DNA of 64,000 nucleotides, taken from NCBI RefSeq assembly GCF_006716065.1, contig NZ_VFOL01000001.1, positions 806,001-870,000 of the forward strand, in the 5' to 3' direction. Numbering within the stretch: the stretch's first letter is position 1; each line of letters opens with the position of its first letter. Below are positions 7,385 to 16,329 of the stretch, piece after piece. The position numbers and the translations under genes are program-made. Under the pieces are notes generated by a model. The model was not told where the DNA came from and ran no database searches. It saw only the letters and a program-made list of their open reading frames with translations. Source of the stretch: Salinispora arenicola (lineage in GTDB: Bacteria; Actinomycetota; Actinomycetes; Mycobacteriales; Micromonosporaceae).

Positions 7385-9574
7385 CTAACCCGCTCTGGCC
7401 ACACCGTCGAGGAAGACCCGCTGGACCACCCGCTCGGCGGCGTGGCCGTCGTCGAGCCGGCAGAACCGGTCGCGGAACCGGCGCCGAGCCTCGTCCGCCC
7501 GCCGATCACGCACCGCCCCGGACCGAAAGAGTTCGAGCAGGCCCACGAAGTCCGTCGCCACCGCCCCCGGCGGCTCCGCCACCACATCGAGGTAGACGCC
7601 GCGGGTCAGGCGGTACGCCGGCCAGTCCGGCGCGTACACGACGATCGGCCGATCCAGGATGGCGTAGTCGAACATCGCCGACGAATAGTCGGTGACCAGA
7701 ACGTCGGCGGCGAGATAGAGATCCTCCACCCGGTGGTAGCCGCTCACGTCGCGCAGCCGTTCCCGACTGGACGGGCGCGACCTCCGGCGATCCCGATCGT
7801 AGAGGTAGTGGCTGCGCATGAGCAGCTGACCGGCCGGCCCCAGCACGGCGAGGAACCGGTCCGGGTCGAACGGCGGCCGGTACCCCGGCAGGTGCTCACG
7901 GTGCGTCGGCACGTACAGGACCACCTGCTCGTCAACCCCCAGGCCAAGCTCGGCCCGAATCCGCAGCACGTCCCCAGCGGTCGCGTTCACCAACCGGTCG
8001 TTGCGCGGATACCCCATCTCCAGCGTGGTGTACCCGGCCGGGTAGGCCCGCTCCCACATCTGGGTGGAGAAGCTGTTCGACGTGATGCTGTAGTCCCACC
8101 GGTCTACCCGACGCAGCAGCCCGGCGAAGTCCATGTCCGCCCCGGCCGGGTGAAACTGTTGGTCCAGACCCATCACCTTGACCGGTGTGCCGTGGTGGGT
8201 CTGGACGTGCACGGTACCAGGGCGTTTGCGGACAAAGTTCGGGAAGTTGACGTTGTTCACCAACCAGCGCGCCTGCGCCAGGGCCCGGTACCCGGCGAGA
8301 GTGCCGGCGACCACATAGTCCACACCTGCCGGCAACGTGTCCACCCGGTCCCGCTGGACGATCCAGACCCCGCGAACGTGCGGGGCCAGCCGACGGGCGG
8401 CCTCGTAGATGGCCGCCGGGTTGCAGGCGTAGCCGCGGTACCAGTAGGCGGCGTACACCGCCAACTGCGGGTCAACCGGCCGCAACAACTCGGCCCGGTA
8501 CAACTCGCGCAGCCCGACGTCCCGGGCCCGCCGGATGGCCGGCACGGCACGCCGCAACACCTGCCGTGCCGGTCGTCGGACGGCGACGTCCCGCATTCGG
8601 ACCGCACCGCGCAACGCGCTGAACGTACGCCACCGGCCGGCGGCGACCAGCCGGTACTTGAGCCCTTCGACTCCTTCGGGGGGCGGGAGACCCTGCGCCG
8701 GAACCCACCGGGCGTAGTCCGCGGTGATCCGGCCAAAGAAGGCGGGCCGCAGGTCCCGGGGGATCCGTTCCCCGTTGCCGAGCACCGTCAGATAGTGCCA
8801 GATCATCCGTTCGAAGATCAGCCGACGGAGATCGTCCCCGACGGGATCCACCTCATCCAGGAAGCGAAACACCCGGCGCCACTGTGCGAACACCTCGAAG
8901 TGCCGGTCCCCCGAAGTCCGGGTGATGGCACCGGCGCGGCGCTGCCGATAGTTCACGCAGGCCCGATCCAGTACCCCGATCCGCTGGGCGCACAGGAGCA
9001 CGGGGTAGCTGAAGGAGACGTCCTCGTACCAGCCTGGGGCGAAGCGCAGCCCGTGCTCGAGCAGGAACTCGCGGCGCAGCACCTTGTTCCACACGGTGTG
9101 CAGCAGGCGGATCGTTTCCGGCCGGTCGCGCAGCCGGAACGTCTCCGATCCGGGCGGATCCGGGAAGACGTCGCACATTCCGCTCGGTGTGGCGTTACCG
9201 ACCCACCAGACCCGCATGTGATCCACGACGAGGACGTCAGGGCGGGTCTCGCGTAGCCGCTCGGCCACCTCGGTGAGGCACTCCGACACCAGCCAGTCAT
9301 CGCCGTCGACAAACCACACGTACTCGCCGGTGGCCTGGTCCAGGCCCGCGTTCCGGGCCGGACCCAGTCCTCGGTTCGCCGGTAGCCGGAGCACCCGTAC
9401 CCGCTGGTCGCGGGCCGCGTACTCGGTCAGGATCTCACCGCTGCCATCGGGCGAGCAGTCGTCGACACCGATCACCTCGATCTCGGCCACCGGCTGCCCG
9501 AGAATCGAGTCCAGGCATTCACGCAGGTAGCCCTGCACCCGGTAGGCCGGGACCACGAAGCTGATCAGTGCCAC
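7385..9574 (-). CDS. Two-domain glycosyltransferase: GT2 family fused to CDP-glycerol glycerophosphotransferase (TagF-like)
   Basis: This 729-residue protein starts at GTG 9574, behind an AGGGGG ribosome binding site. The open frame upstream is shadow sequence. Residues 1 to about 330 form a GT2 domain (ISFVVPAYRVQGY start, VGVDDCSPDGSG, metal-site FVDGDDW near 88-94). From about residue 370 a CDP-glycerol:poly(glycerophosphate) glycerophosphotransferase domain follows, with THHGTPVKVMGLD, SNSFSTQMWERAY, YVPTHRE and VTDYSSAMFDYA. Such fusions build teichoic-acid-like wall glycopolymers at the membrane. The TagG/TagH-like exporter lies just upstream on the same strand, which supports this role. 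The exact polymer is not deducible. Confidence 0.9.
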   Translation of the reverse strand: MALISFVVPAYRVQGYLRECLDSILGQPVAEIEVIGVDDCSPDGSGEILTEYAARDQRVRVLRLPANRGLGPARNAGLDQATGEYVWFVDGDDWLVSECLTEVAERLRETRPDVLVVDHMRVWWVGNATPSGMCDVFPDPPGSETFRLRDRPETIRLLHTVWNKVLRREFLLEHGLRFAPGWYEDVSFSYPVLLCAQRIGVLDRACVNYRQRRAGAITRTSGDRHFEVFAQWRRVFRFLDEVDPVGDDLRRLIFERMIWHYLTVLGNGERIPRDLRPAFFGRITADYARWVPAQGLPPPEGVEGLKYRLVAAGRWRTFSALRGAVRMRDVAVRRPARQVLRRAVPAIRRARDVGLRELYRAELLRPVDPQLAVYAAYWYRGYACNPAAIYEAARRLAPHVRGVWIVQRDRVDTLPAGVDYVVAGTLAGYRALAQARWLVNNVNFPNFVRKRPGTVHVQTHHGTPVKVMGLDQQFHPAGADMDFAGLLRRVDRWDYSITSNSFSTQMWERAYPAGYTTLEMGYPRNDRLVNATAGDVLRIRAELGLGVDEQVVLYVPTHREHLPGYRPPFDPDRFLAVLGPAGQLLMRSHYLYDRDRRRSRPSSRERLRDVSGYHRVEDLYLAADVLVTDYSSAMFDYAILDRPIVVYAPDWPAYRLTRGVYLDVVAEPPGAVATDFVGLLELFRSGAVRDRRADEARRRFRDRFCRLDDGHAAERVVQRVFLDGVARAG

Positions 9575-9582
9575 CCGGCCCC

Positions 9583-9699
9583 CTAACCCGGTGGGCGACC
9601 GCCAACACCACCTACCGATCCCGCCGCCCGTGCGGCGCGGGCGGGCTGGATCACCCAGGCGAGGGCCACACTTCCCACGAAGACCACTAAAAGGTACAT
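9583..9699 (-). CDS. Possible 38-residue single-TM peptide
   Basis: ATG 9699 to TAG 9583 encodes a peptide that starts MYLLVVFVGSVALAWVIQ, a convincing transmembrane helix, and ends in a Gly/Arg-rich tail. It sits in the 281-base gap between the ABC ATPase gene and the GT2-TagF gene, on the same strand. There is no clear ribosome binding site. The frame is open upstream with further hydrophobic residues but no ATG, so it could be the remnant of a larger membrane protein. Confidence 0.25.
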   Translation of the reverse strand: MYLLVVFVGSVALAWVIQPARAARAAGSVGGVGGRPPG

Positions 9700-9855
9700 A
9701 CCGAGTGTAGCCGTGCCGACAGCAGCATTTCCGGTGATCGCTGACAACGTCAGAGCCCCGACCAGCCGGACCTCGTCGATGCCCGCGCGGCGGCACTGCC
9801 GGCCAGGCGGTCGGCCGGGCCAGCAGTCTCATCGGTGGTCAACCGATCACGAGAG

Positions 9856-10605
9856 TCACCGAGCCACCGCCCTGTGGTACTCGGCCAGCGCCTCGGCCAT
9901 CGTCCCGTCGACAACCATCCGGCCAGCGTCCAGGTAGAACCCTCGACGGCAGAACCGAGTCAGGTCCTGTTCGTTGTGTGACACCAGCACCAGAGTGCGC
10001 CCCTCTCCGAGCAGACGATCAATCGTCGCGTAGCACTTCTGGCGGAATTCGGCGTCCCCAACCGCGGTTACCTCGTCCACCAGCAACACCGGGTGCGGCA
10101 GGTGCGAGATGATCGCGAACCCGAGCCGGACCTTCATGCCGGACGAATAGTGTCGCACCGGCGTGTCGAGGGCCTGCTCCACCTGTTTTCCCGCGAACGA
10201 CACGATCTCCTCCACGCGGCGGCGCAGGTAGCTCGGCGACAGACCGTGTAGGCCACCGACCAGGTGCAGGTTCTCCCGGCCGGTCAGCTCGGCGGAGAAG
10301 CCGGCGGAGAGCTCCAGCAGCGGGGCGACGGCGCCCCGAACGGTGATCCAGCCCTCATCGGGTATCAGCACGCCGGCAATGAGCCGCAGCAGAGTGCTCT
10401 TGCCAGTACCGTTACGGCCGATCACGCCAACCGTGTCACCGGCCTCGATCGAAAAGGTCAGGTCCCGCAGCGGCCAGAACCGACCGTCGGCGTGGTCGCC
10501 GCGACGCCCCCGGTGCAGGGCGAGGTCCCGCAGCCGCAGTTGCCGGCGACGGTTCCGGACGAACCGGATTCCCAGCCCCGCCGCCTCGATGATCGGATCG
10601 GCCAT
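9856..10605 (-). CDS. ABC transporter ATP-binding protein, polysaccharide/teichoic acid export (TagH-like)
   Basis: This 249-residue ATPase starts at ATG 10605, with AAGGAGC in the end of the permease gene, one base beyond the permease stop codon. Motifs are Walker A GRNGTGKS (63-70), signature YSSGMKVRL (the variant typical of TagH/RfbE/Wzt exporters), Walker B PVLLVDEVTAVGD and an H-loop in LVSHNEQ. It should power export of a lipid-linked glycopolymer across the membrane together with the adjacent permease. The long C-terminal carbohydrate-binding domain of some Wzt proteins is absent. Confidence 0.92.
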   Translation of the reverse strand: MADPIIEAAGLGIRFVRNRRRQLRLRDLALHRGRRGDHADGRFWPLRDLTFSIEAGDTVGVIGRNGTGKSTLLRLIAGVLIPDEGWITVRGAVAPLLELSAGFSAELTGRENLHLVGGLHGLSPSYLRRRVEEIVSFAGKQVEQALDTPVRHYSSGMKVRLGFAIISHLPHPVLLVDEVTAVGDAEFRQKCYATIDRLLGEGRTLVLVSHNEQDLTRFCRRGFYLDAGRMVVDGTMAEALAEYHRAVAR

Positions 10606-10606
10606 C

Positions 10607-11434
10607 TCACAGCTCCTTGAGCACGGCCGGTTCAAGGCGGCGAAACGTCCACCAACCAACCACGAGCACCAGCAGGCTGCCGGCGATGGTGGTGCCAAGT
10701 AGCCGGGCGTCGGGGAACTCGTCCGGATACCACACCGCATGGTGCAGTTGGAAGATCCCGACCAGGGGATTCAGCTCGTACCCGGCCTTCAACCAGTCGG
10801 GCAGGGCGGAATCCCGAACCAGGCCGAACGGGTAGATGATCGGTGTGGCGTAGAAGATCACTCGGATGACCAACCGCATGATTCGCTCGACGTCACGCAT
10901 CAGCACATTGGCCGCGGACAGCAGCAGCGCCAGCCCAACCAACAGAATGCCCTGCACGGTGACGGCCAGCGGCAGGGCGAGCACGGACCAGCCCGGGTCG
11001 ATCCGCCCCGCCACCGCGTACGCCGCCGCGACCAGCACCAAGAGGGGCAGGCCGGCCAGGTATTCGGCGACCCGCCCGGCGACCCGCCCGATCGGGAAGA
11101 CCTGACGGGGAAGATTCATCGTGGTGATCAGCCTGGCCTGGCCGGTTAGCGCGTTGGTTGCCTCACCCAGAGCGGAACTGGTCCACATCCACGCGAAGAT
11201 TCCGGTGAACAAGAACAGCGGGTACGAGTCCGCCGCCTCCCCCAGATACCGGCCGGTGTCCCGCTCGTAGAGCACACCGAAGACGAACCAGTAGGTGGCG
11301 CCGAAGCCCAGCGGCTCGATCAACGACCAGAGGTATCCCAACGCCGACTGCTGGTACTTGACCGCGAGGTCACGTCGAACGAGGATGCGCAGCGCGCGAC
11401 GGTGCGACCAGAGCGTCCCGACGCCAGAGGTCAC
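10607..11434 (-). CDS. ABC-2 type permease, polysaccharide/teichoic acid export (TagG-like)
   Basis: This 275-residue integral membrane protein has about six hydrophobic segments. Its N-terminal region ILVRRDLAVKYQQSALGYLWSLIEPL is characteristic of polysaccharide ABC-2 permeases (amphipathic helix, then YxxSxLGxxWxxIxP). It is the first gene of a tight pair with the ATPase gene and probably of a three-gene unit with the GT2-TagF gene. It should form the membrane pore for the glycopolymer made by that enzyme. Confidence 0.9.
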   Translation of the reverse strand: MTSGVGTLWSHRRALRILVRRDLAVKYQQSALGYLWSLIEPLGFGATYWFVFGVLYERDTGRYLGEAADSYPLFLFTGIFAWMWTSSALGEATNALTGQARLITTMNLPRQVFPIGRVAGRVAEYLAGLPLLVLVAAAYAVAGRIDPGWSVLALPLAVTVQGILLVGLALLLSAANVLMRDVERIMRLVIRVIFYATPIIYPFGLVRDSALPDWLKAGYELNPLVGIFQLHHAVWYPDEFPDARLLGTTIAGSLLVLVVGWWTFRRLEPAVLKEL

Positions 11435-11488
11435 CGCGTCGCCTCCTGCCCGGTTCGCGCCGCAACCCCGCGAGGCGGGTCTGTGGCC

Positions 11489-12886
11489 TCAGCACTCGAT
11501 CACGTTGACGGCAAGACCTCCCCGTGCCGTCTCCTTGTATTTGACCTTCATGTCCGCCCCGGTCTCGCGCATGGTCTTGATGACCTTGTCGAGCGAGACG
11601 TGGTGCACGCCGTCACCCCGCAGTGCGAGCCGGGCCGCCGTGATCGCCTTGATGCTAGCCACCGCGTTCCGTTCGATGCAGGGGATCTGCACGAGGCCGC
11701 CGACCGGGTCGCAGGTCAGTCCCAGGTTGTGTTCCATGCCGATCTCGGCGGCGTTCTCCACCTGCTCCGGGCTGCCACCCAGCGCCTCGGCCAGCCCGGC
11801 TGCCGCCATCGAACAGGCCGAGCCCACCTCGCCCTGGCAACCCACCTCAGCGCCGGAGATCGAGGCGTTCTCCTTGAACAGCACACCGATCGCGCCGGCC
11901 GCGAGCAGGAACCGCACCACACCGTCGGGGGTGGCACCCGGCCCGAACCGGTCGTAGTAGTGCAGTACAGCCGGGATGATGCCGGCCGCACCATTGGTCG
12001 GTGCGGTCACCACCCGGCCACCACCCGCGTTCTCCTCGTTGACCGCGAGGGCGAACAGGGTCACCCAGTCCATCGCACGCAGCGGATCCACCATCCCCAA
12101 ACCCGCCACCGACCGCATCGGATCCGCGTCCACCATCAGGCCGCGGTACAGCTCGGCTGCCCGCCGCCGCACCCGCAGCCCACCCGGGAGGACGCCCTCG
12201 CGTTCGCAGCCCCGCGCCACGCACTCACGCATCACCCGCCAGATCTCCAGCAGGCCGGCACGTACCTCACGCTCGCTCCGCCAGGACAGCTCGTTGGCCA
12301 GCATCACCTCGCTGATCGACAGCCCGGTCTCCCGAGTAACGGCCAGCAGCTCCGCGCCGGTCGAGAAGGGGTGGCGTACCGCAGTGGTGTCCGAGCTGAT
12401 CCGGCCCGCTCCCGCGGCCGCCTCGTCAACGACGAAACCCCCACCGACCGAGTAGTACGTGTGGGCTCGGATCTCGCCGCCGGTCAGGTCGTAGGCGGCG
12501 AAGGTCATCCCGTTCGGGTGGTACGGCAGCGACCGGCGGCGGTGCAGCACGAGGTCCCGGTCCGGGTCGAAGTCGATCTCGTGTGCGGCGAGCAGCGCGA
12601 TCCGCTGCTCGGCACGGACCAGACCGATCCACGCCTCGGCGGCGTCGGTGTCGACCGTTTCCGGTGTCTCACCGGCAAGCCCGAGCAGGACCGCCCGGTC
12701 GCTGCCGTGACCGTGACCGGTCGCACCCAGCGAGCCGAACAGTTCGGCACGGATCCGTACCGTCTCGGTGAGCAGCCCGTCGGCCTTGAGCCCGGTGACG
12801 AACGTCCGGGCGGCGCGCATCGGCCCGACGGTGTGCGAGCTGGACGGACCGATACCGACACTGAAAAGGTCGAAGATGCTGATCAT
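11489..12886 (-). CDS. sdaA: L-serine ammonia-lyase (iron-sulfur, single-chain)
   Basis: This 465-residue enzyme converts L-serine to pyruvate and ammonia. It has the single-chain layout: an N-terminal beta domain ([22 protein letters not shown] at the start) followed by the alpha domain with cysteines that ligate a [4Fe-4S] cluster ([13 protein letters not shown] and LTCDPVGG...IPCIERN). Like L. pneumophila and E. coli SdaA it ends in a short tail with a Cys (VNVIEC). The ATG is preceded by GAGGAAG. The neighbouring genes on both sides are unrelated in function, so it is probably monocistronic. Confidence 0.94.
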   Translation of the reverse strand: MISIFDLFSVGIGPSSSHTVGPMRAARTFVTGLKADGLLTETVRIRAELFGSLGATGHGHGSDRAVLLGLAGETPETVDTDAAEAWIGLVRAEQRIALLAAHEIDFDPDRDLVLHRRRSLPYHPNGMTFAAYDLTGGEIRAHTYYSVGGGFVVDEAAAGAGRISSDTTAVRHPFSTGAELLAVTRETGLSISEVMLANELSWRSEREVRAGLLEIWRVMRECVARGCEREGVLPGGLRVRRRAAELYRGLMVDADPMRSVAGLGMVDPLRAMDWVTLFALAVNEENAGGGRVVTAPTNGAAGIIPAVLHYYDRFGPGATPDGVVRFLLAAGAIGVLFKENASISGAEVGCQGEVGSACSMAAAGLAEALGGSPEQVENAAEIGMEHNLGLTCDPVGGLVQIPCIERNAVASIKAITAARLALRGDGVHHVSLDKVIKTMRETGADMKVKYKETARGGLAVNVIEC

Positions 12887-13081
12887 TGCTGTACTTCCTC
12901 GCCGTCCTACCCGTCCTACGGGGTGCCGGTCCGGTGGTGACCGCCATCACGGCGGAGGACCCGGGTGCCCGGATATGTCGGGCCGGCCGGCCAGCTTACC
13001 CGCCCACACCCCGTACCCGGGGCATGCCGCGGCCCGAGCCCGTCGCGGAGGGGCGAGCGCCGATCCTTCCCGGATACCTGG

Positions 13082-14242
13082 TCAGGAGAAAGCCGACAGG
13101 CCGGTCAGCCGCTGCCCGATAACGAGTTGGTGAATCTCCGAGGTGCCCTCGTAGGTGAGCACACTCTCCAGGTTGTTGGCGTGGCGCATCACCGGGTAGT
13201 CACCCGACACACCATTGGCGCCCAGGATCGTGCGGCACTGCCGGGCGATCGCCAGTGCCTCCCGGACGTTGTTGAGCTTTCCCACGCTGACCTGGTGCGG
13301 GCGCAGGCGGCGGGCGTCCGCGAGCCGGCCCAGGTGCAACGCCAGCAGGTAGCCCTTGTTCCACTCGACCGCCATGTCGGCGAGCTTCGCCTGGGTGAGC
13401 TGGAACGCGGCGAGGGGCCGACCGAACTGGGTTCTACCGGTCGCGTAGTCCAGCGCTGTCTCCAGGCAGTCACGGGCCGCGCCGAGCGCTCCCCAGACGA
13501 TCCCGTGCCGGGCCTCGGTGAGGCACCCCAGTGGCGCCTTCAACCCGACTGCCTCGGGTAGTCGTGCGGCTGCCGGCAGCCGCACGTCGTCGAGGGAGAT
13601 CTCCCCGGTCACCGACGCCCTCAGCGACATCTTGTGCCGAATCTCGCGCACCGTTACCCCGGGCGTGTCCATCGGCACGGCGAACCCGCGTACCCCCTCG
13701 TCGGTACGCGCCCAGATCACCGCGACGTCCGCGACCGACGCGTTGGTGATCCACATCTTGGTGCCGTGCAGCACCCAGTCGTCACCGTCGCGGCGGGCCC
13801 GGGTGGCCATCGACGCCGGGTCGGAGCCATGGTCCGGCTCGGTCAGACCGAAACAGCCGATCGCCTCACCGAGGGCCATCGCCGGCAGCCAACGTTGCTT
13901 CTGCTCCGCGCTGCCGTAGCGCCAGATGGCGTACATCGCCAGTGACCCCTGCACCGAAACCAGCGAGCGGACGCCCGAGTCACCCGCCTCCAGTTCCAGG
14001 CACGCCAGGCCGTAGGCAACCGCGGAGGCACCGGCGCAGCCGTACCCGGTCAGGTGCATACCGAGTAGGCCCAGCTTCCCGAACTCCCGGGCCAGTTCCC
14101 GGGCGGGTACCCGGCCCTCCTCGTACCAGCCGGCGACGTTCGGTCGCACCCGGTCGTCGACAAGCTGGCGCACGACGCCTCGGATCTGCCGTTCCTCGGC
14201 ACTCAGCGACGAGTCGACGTCCAACAGATCGAAAGGACTCAT
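13082..14242 (-). CDS. Acyl-CoA dehydrogenase, glutaryl-CoA-dehydrogenase-like
   Basis: This 386-residue flavoprotein oxidises an acyl-CoA. FAD/substrate motifs include GCFGLTEPDHGSDP, the region WVLHGTKMWITNA, and the C-terminal catalytic-base loop LTYEGTSEIHQLVIGQ. The stretch DSGVRSLVSVQGSLAMYAI is particularly close to glutaryl-CoA dehydrogenases, as is the length. No electron-transfer flavoprotein or lysine/tryptophan degradation genes are nearby, so the substrate is inferred only by similarity. A small ParB-like gene lies four bases upstream on the same strand and may be co-transcribed. Confidence 0.88.
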   Translation of the reverse strand: MSPFDLLDVDSSLSAEERQIRGVVRQLVDDRVRPNVAGWYEEGRVPARELAREFGKLGLLGMHLTGYGCAGASAVAYGLACLELEAGDSGVRSLVSVQGSLAMYAIWRYGSAEQKQRWLPAMALGEAIGCFGLTEPDHGSDPASMATRARRDGDDWVLHGTKMWITNASVADVAVIWARTDEGVRGFAVPMDTPGVTVREIRHKMSLRASVTGEISLDDVRLPAAARLPEAVGLKAPLGCLTEARHGIVWGALGAARDCLETALDYATGRTQFGRPLAAFQLTQAKLADMAVEWNKGYLLALHLGRLADARRLRPHQVSVGKLNNVREALAIARQCRTILGANGVSGDYPVMRHANNLESVLTYEGTSEIHQLVIGQRLTGLSAFS

Positions 14243-14246
14243 GCGG

Positions 14247-14582
14247 CTACCCTAACGACACCTCAGGCGGTGCGGTTCCATCGACCGCCGCGGAGAAGAC
14301 GAACACCCGGGCATGGATCTGGTTCCGCTGCTGGAGCGCGGCTCGCAGCGCCCGGTGCAGGCCATCCTCCAGGTAGAGCCCACCGTTCCACTGCACCACG
14401 TGTGGGAAGAGGTCACCGTAGAAGGTCGAATCCTCGGCGAGGAGCTTGTCCAGCGCCAACTCACGTTTCGTAGTGATCAACTGGTCCAGTCGCAGCGGCC
14501 GTGGGGGAATCTCGGCCCACTGCTTGAGCGTCAGGTGGTGCTCGGGGTATGGACGCCCGTCCCGGACCGCTCTGAAGATCAC
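14247..14582 (-). CDS. Conserved actinobacterial ParB/sulfiredoxin-like small protein
   Basis: The product has 111 residues from GTG 14582, preferred over GTG 14624 because GGGGAGGGGAG lies about 9 bases upstream and because a strong hairpin covers the upstream start. The conserved part runs VRDGRPYPEHHLTLKQWAEI, then LDQLITTKRELALDKLL, and ends with LYLEDGLHRALRAALQQR. The last motif resembles the DGxHR of ParB/sulfiredoxin-fold proteins. I recall orthologues being labelled VapB-like antitoxins by automatic annotation, but no toxin partner is here. Function unknown. Confidence 0.7.
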   Translation of the reverse strand: MIFRAVRDGRPYPEHHLTLKQWAEIPPRPLRLDQLITTKRELALDKLLAEDSTFYGDLFPHVVQWNGGLYLEDGLHRALRAALQQRNQIHARVFVFSAAVDGTAPPEVSLG

Positions 14583-14624
14583 GACGGTACGCTCCCCTCC
14601 CCGTGGCCGGCCGGCCTCCGACAC

Positions 14625-14660
14625 GGCGCCGTTGCTCGCGGCGTCGCGAGCAACGGCGCC
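14625..14660 (-). terminator. 16-bp perfect hairpin between the nitroreductase gene and the ParB-like gene
   Basis: Left arm GGCGCCGTTGCTCGCG, four-base loop, exact complement on the right. On the transcribed minus strand it comes 110 bases after the nitroreductase stop and 42 bases before the ParB-like start, so it can terminate the upstream unit or act as a leader structure. No T-run follows. Confidence 0.6.
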
Positions 14661-14769
14661 GATGACCGTGTCAGCCTAGCCGGCCGTGTCACGCCGTAGT
14701 TCTACTGCTTTATGCCAGTTTTGCTGCGCCCCGTCCGATTATCAACCAGACAAACCGCATGAATTCGGG

Positions 14770-15372
14770 TTAGGTCCACCGACCGCGGCGGACCACCTCG
14801 TCCACGGGGCGGCGCCCGCGGCGCAGCGACGGCGATCGCTGGTCGCCCGCGCGGTAGCCGATGGTGACCGCACCGACCGGCTCATACTCACCCGGCACCC
14901 CGAACGCCGCCCGATAGCCGTCCCACTGCTGCGGAGGAATACCGAAAAAGCACGCCCCCAGACCCTCGTCAACGGCGGTGAGCAGCATCAACAGCGCGGC
15001 GAAGCCAGTATCAATATGCCAGTAGGGCACCGGCCAACGCTCCGTCGACCGGTCCGTCCAACCCTTGTCCGGCTCCGCGTACCGGTCCAGATAAGCCGAC
15101 TGGTTGGCGTGCGGAACGATGATCAACGGGGCTCGGCGCATTCCGGCCAGCCAGCTGTCCCGACCGCCCGTGTCGGGTGTGGTCGCCGCCCAGAACCGAT
15201 CCCGGTCCTCGGCGGCCTCCAGCACCAGGAAACCCCACCCCTGGGAGAAGCCTGCCGAGGGCGCCCGGGTCGCGTGCTCCAACAGTCGGTCCACCACCTC
15301 CGGCGGGACCGGTCGATCCGGATCGTAGTTACGAACCATCCGACGACGCCGTACCACCTCGACGAACTCCAT
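14770..15372 (-). CDS. Nitroreductase family FMN oxidoreductase
   Basis: This 200-residue flavoprotein starts at ATG 15372, directly after an AAGGAGGTG ribosome binding site. The family pattern is clear: N-terminal RRRRMVRNYDPDRPVPPEVVD, then RAPSAGFSQGWGFLVL (FMN-binding Arg/Ser), and the C-terminal EGLGACFFGIPP. The middle contains an insertion rich in Trp and Tyr (KGWTDRSTERWPVPYWHID), as seen in actinobacterial nitroreductases of uncertain substrate. Its 5' end overlaps the 3' end of the aldose epimerase gene by 44 bases on the same strand, so the two are probably co-transcribed. Confidence 0.87.
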   Translation of the reverse strand: MEFVEVVRRRRMVRNYDPDRPVPPEVVDRLLEHATRAPSAGFSQGWGFLVLEAAEDRDRFWAATTPDTGGRDSWLAGMRRAPLIIVPHANQSAYLDRYAEPDKGWTDRSTERWPVPYWHIDTGFAALLMLLTAVDEGLGACFFGIPPQQWDGYRAAFGVPGEYEPVGAVTIGYRAGDQRSPSLRRGRRPVDEVVRRGRWT

Positions 15373-16312
15373 CGCACCTCCTTGAATCCGCTGGCCTGAC
15401 GCCCCAGGCACCTCGCCAGGTGTCGCCCGGCCGCAACGTGATCAGATCCCGACCGGAACGGAACGCATCCGGCGGGCAGGTCATCGGCTCCAGAGCCACC
15501 GAGCGCCGGCGTCGACTTCCAGGACGGGTGTCCCCGGTGAAAACCTGCCACCAACGGAACTGCCCGTCCGCCCACACCCGAGTCCCGACCCCGCCGTCCC
15601 GGGCGGTGAGGTCAACCGCCGAACCGCCGTCGCCGTCGCGGACGATGTCGCCAAACGTGTGGTCGAGCACCGCCCGACCGATCCGGCGCGGCACGGTCCA
15701 GTCGTACTCGGTGCCGACCACCGAACACTCGGCGATCGGTAGCTGCCGGGCGTCCACCTGCAACCGGCTACGCGCCGGCAGCCGCAGCACCGCGTCGTCG
15801 ACGGACACGTCCGGCACCCGCAGATACGGGTGCGCGGCAAGACCGAAGGGCGCCGGCTCGCCACCGCTGTTGGTCACCTCGTGCTCGGCGCGCAGCCCGT
15901 CGGCTCCGACACACCACCGACTCCGCAGCCGTAACGACCAGGGGTATCCGGGTGTGGGAGCCAACTCGTACCCGAGCGTCACCGCGTCGGTCGATTGTTC
16001 CAGCAACCGCCAGGGCACCCAGTTGACCAGCCCGTGGAACGCCGCGTCGTGCGCCGGATCGCTGATCGACAACTGGAGGTCCCGGCCCCCGAAGTGGTAC
16101 CTGCCGTCCCGGATCCGATTCGGCCACGGGGCGAGCACCTGCCCGGCGGAGTCGGGGCACAGTTCGTCCGACGCGTACCCGTCGAGCTGGTCCACACCCT
16201 CGACCCGGTAGGTCCGAAGCCCGCCACCGACCTCGACAACCACTGCCTCGTGGCCGGCCGCGGCGATGGTCCACTGCGCCCCCGAGGGGGACCGCTGCCC
16301 GGGAGAGTTCAT
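15329..16312 (-). CDS. Aldose 1-epimerase family protein
   Basis: This 327-residue beta-sandwich protein is of the GalM-like type that interconverts alpha and beta anomers of free or phosphorylated sugars. Visible signatures are VLAPWPNRIRDGRYHFGGR near the N-terminus, the central His in AAFHGLVNWVPW, FGLAAHPYLR (second catalytic-site His) and the C-terminal SVALEPMTCPPDAFR with the Glu expected to act as base. The C-terminal 15 or so residues overlap the nitroreductase start and look non-conserved. Preferred sugar unknown. Confidence 0.87.
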   Translation of the reverse strand: MNSPGQRSPSGAQWTIAAAGHEAVVVEVGGGLRTYRVEGVDQLDGYASDELCPDSAGQVLAPWPNRIRDGRYHFGGRDLQLSISDPAHDAAFHGLVNWVPWRLLEQSTDAVTLGYELAPTPGYPWSLRLRSRWCVGADGLRAEHEVTNSGGEPAPFGLAAHPYLRVPDVSVDDAVLRLPARSRLQVDARQLPIAECSVVGTEYDWTVPRRIGRAVLDHTFGDIVRDGDGGSAVDLTARDGGVGTRVWADGQFRWWQVFTGDTRPGSRRRRSVALEPMTCPPDAFRSGRDLITLRPGDTWRGAWGVRPADSRRCDGVRRGGTASSDGS

Positions 16313-16329
16313 CCCGGGACCGTAACCGA

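Noticed and set aside
12887..13081. Possible riboswitch upstream of sdaA
   Set aside because: No glycine- or SAM-type core could be recognised by eye; only a normal ribosome binding site is seen.
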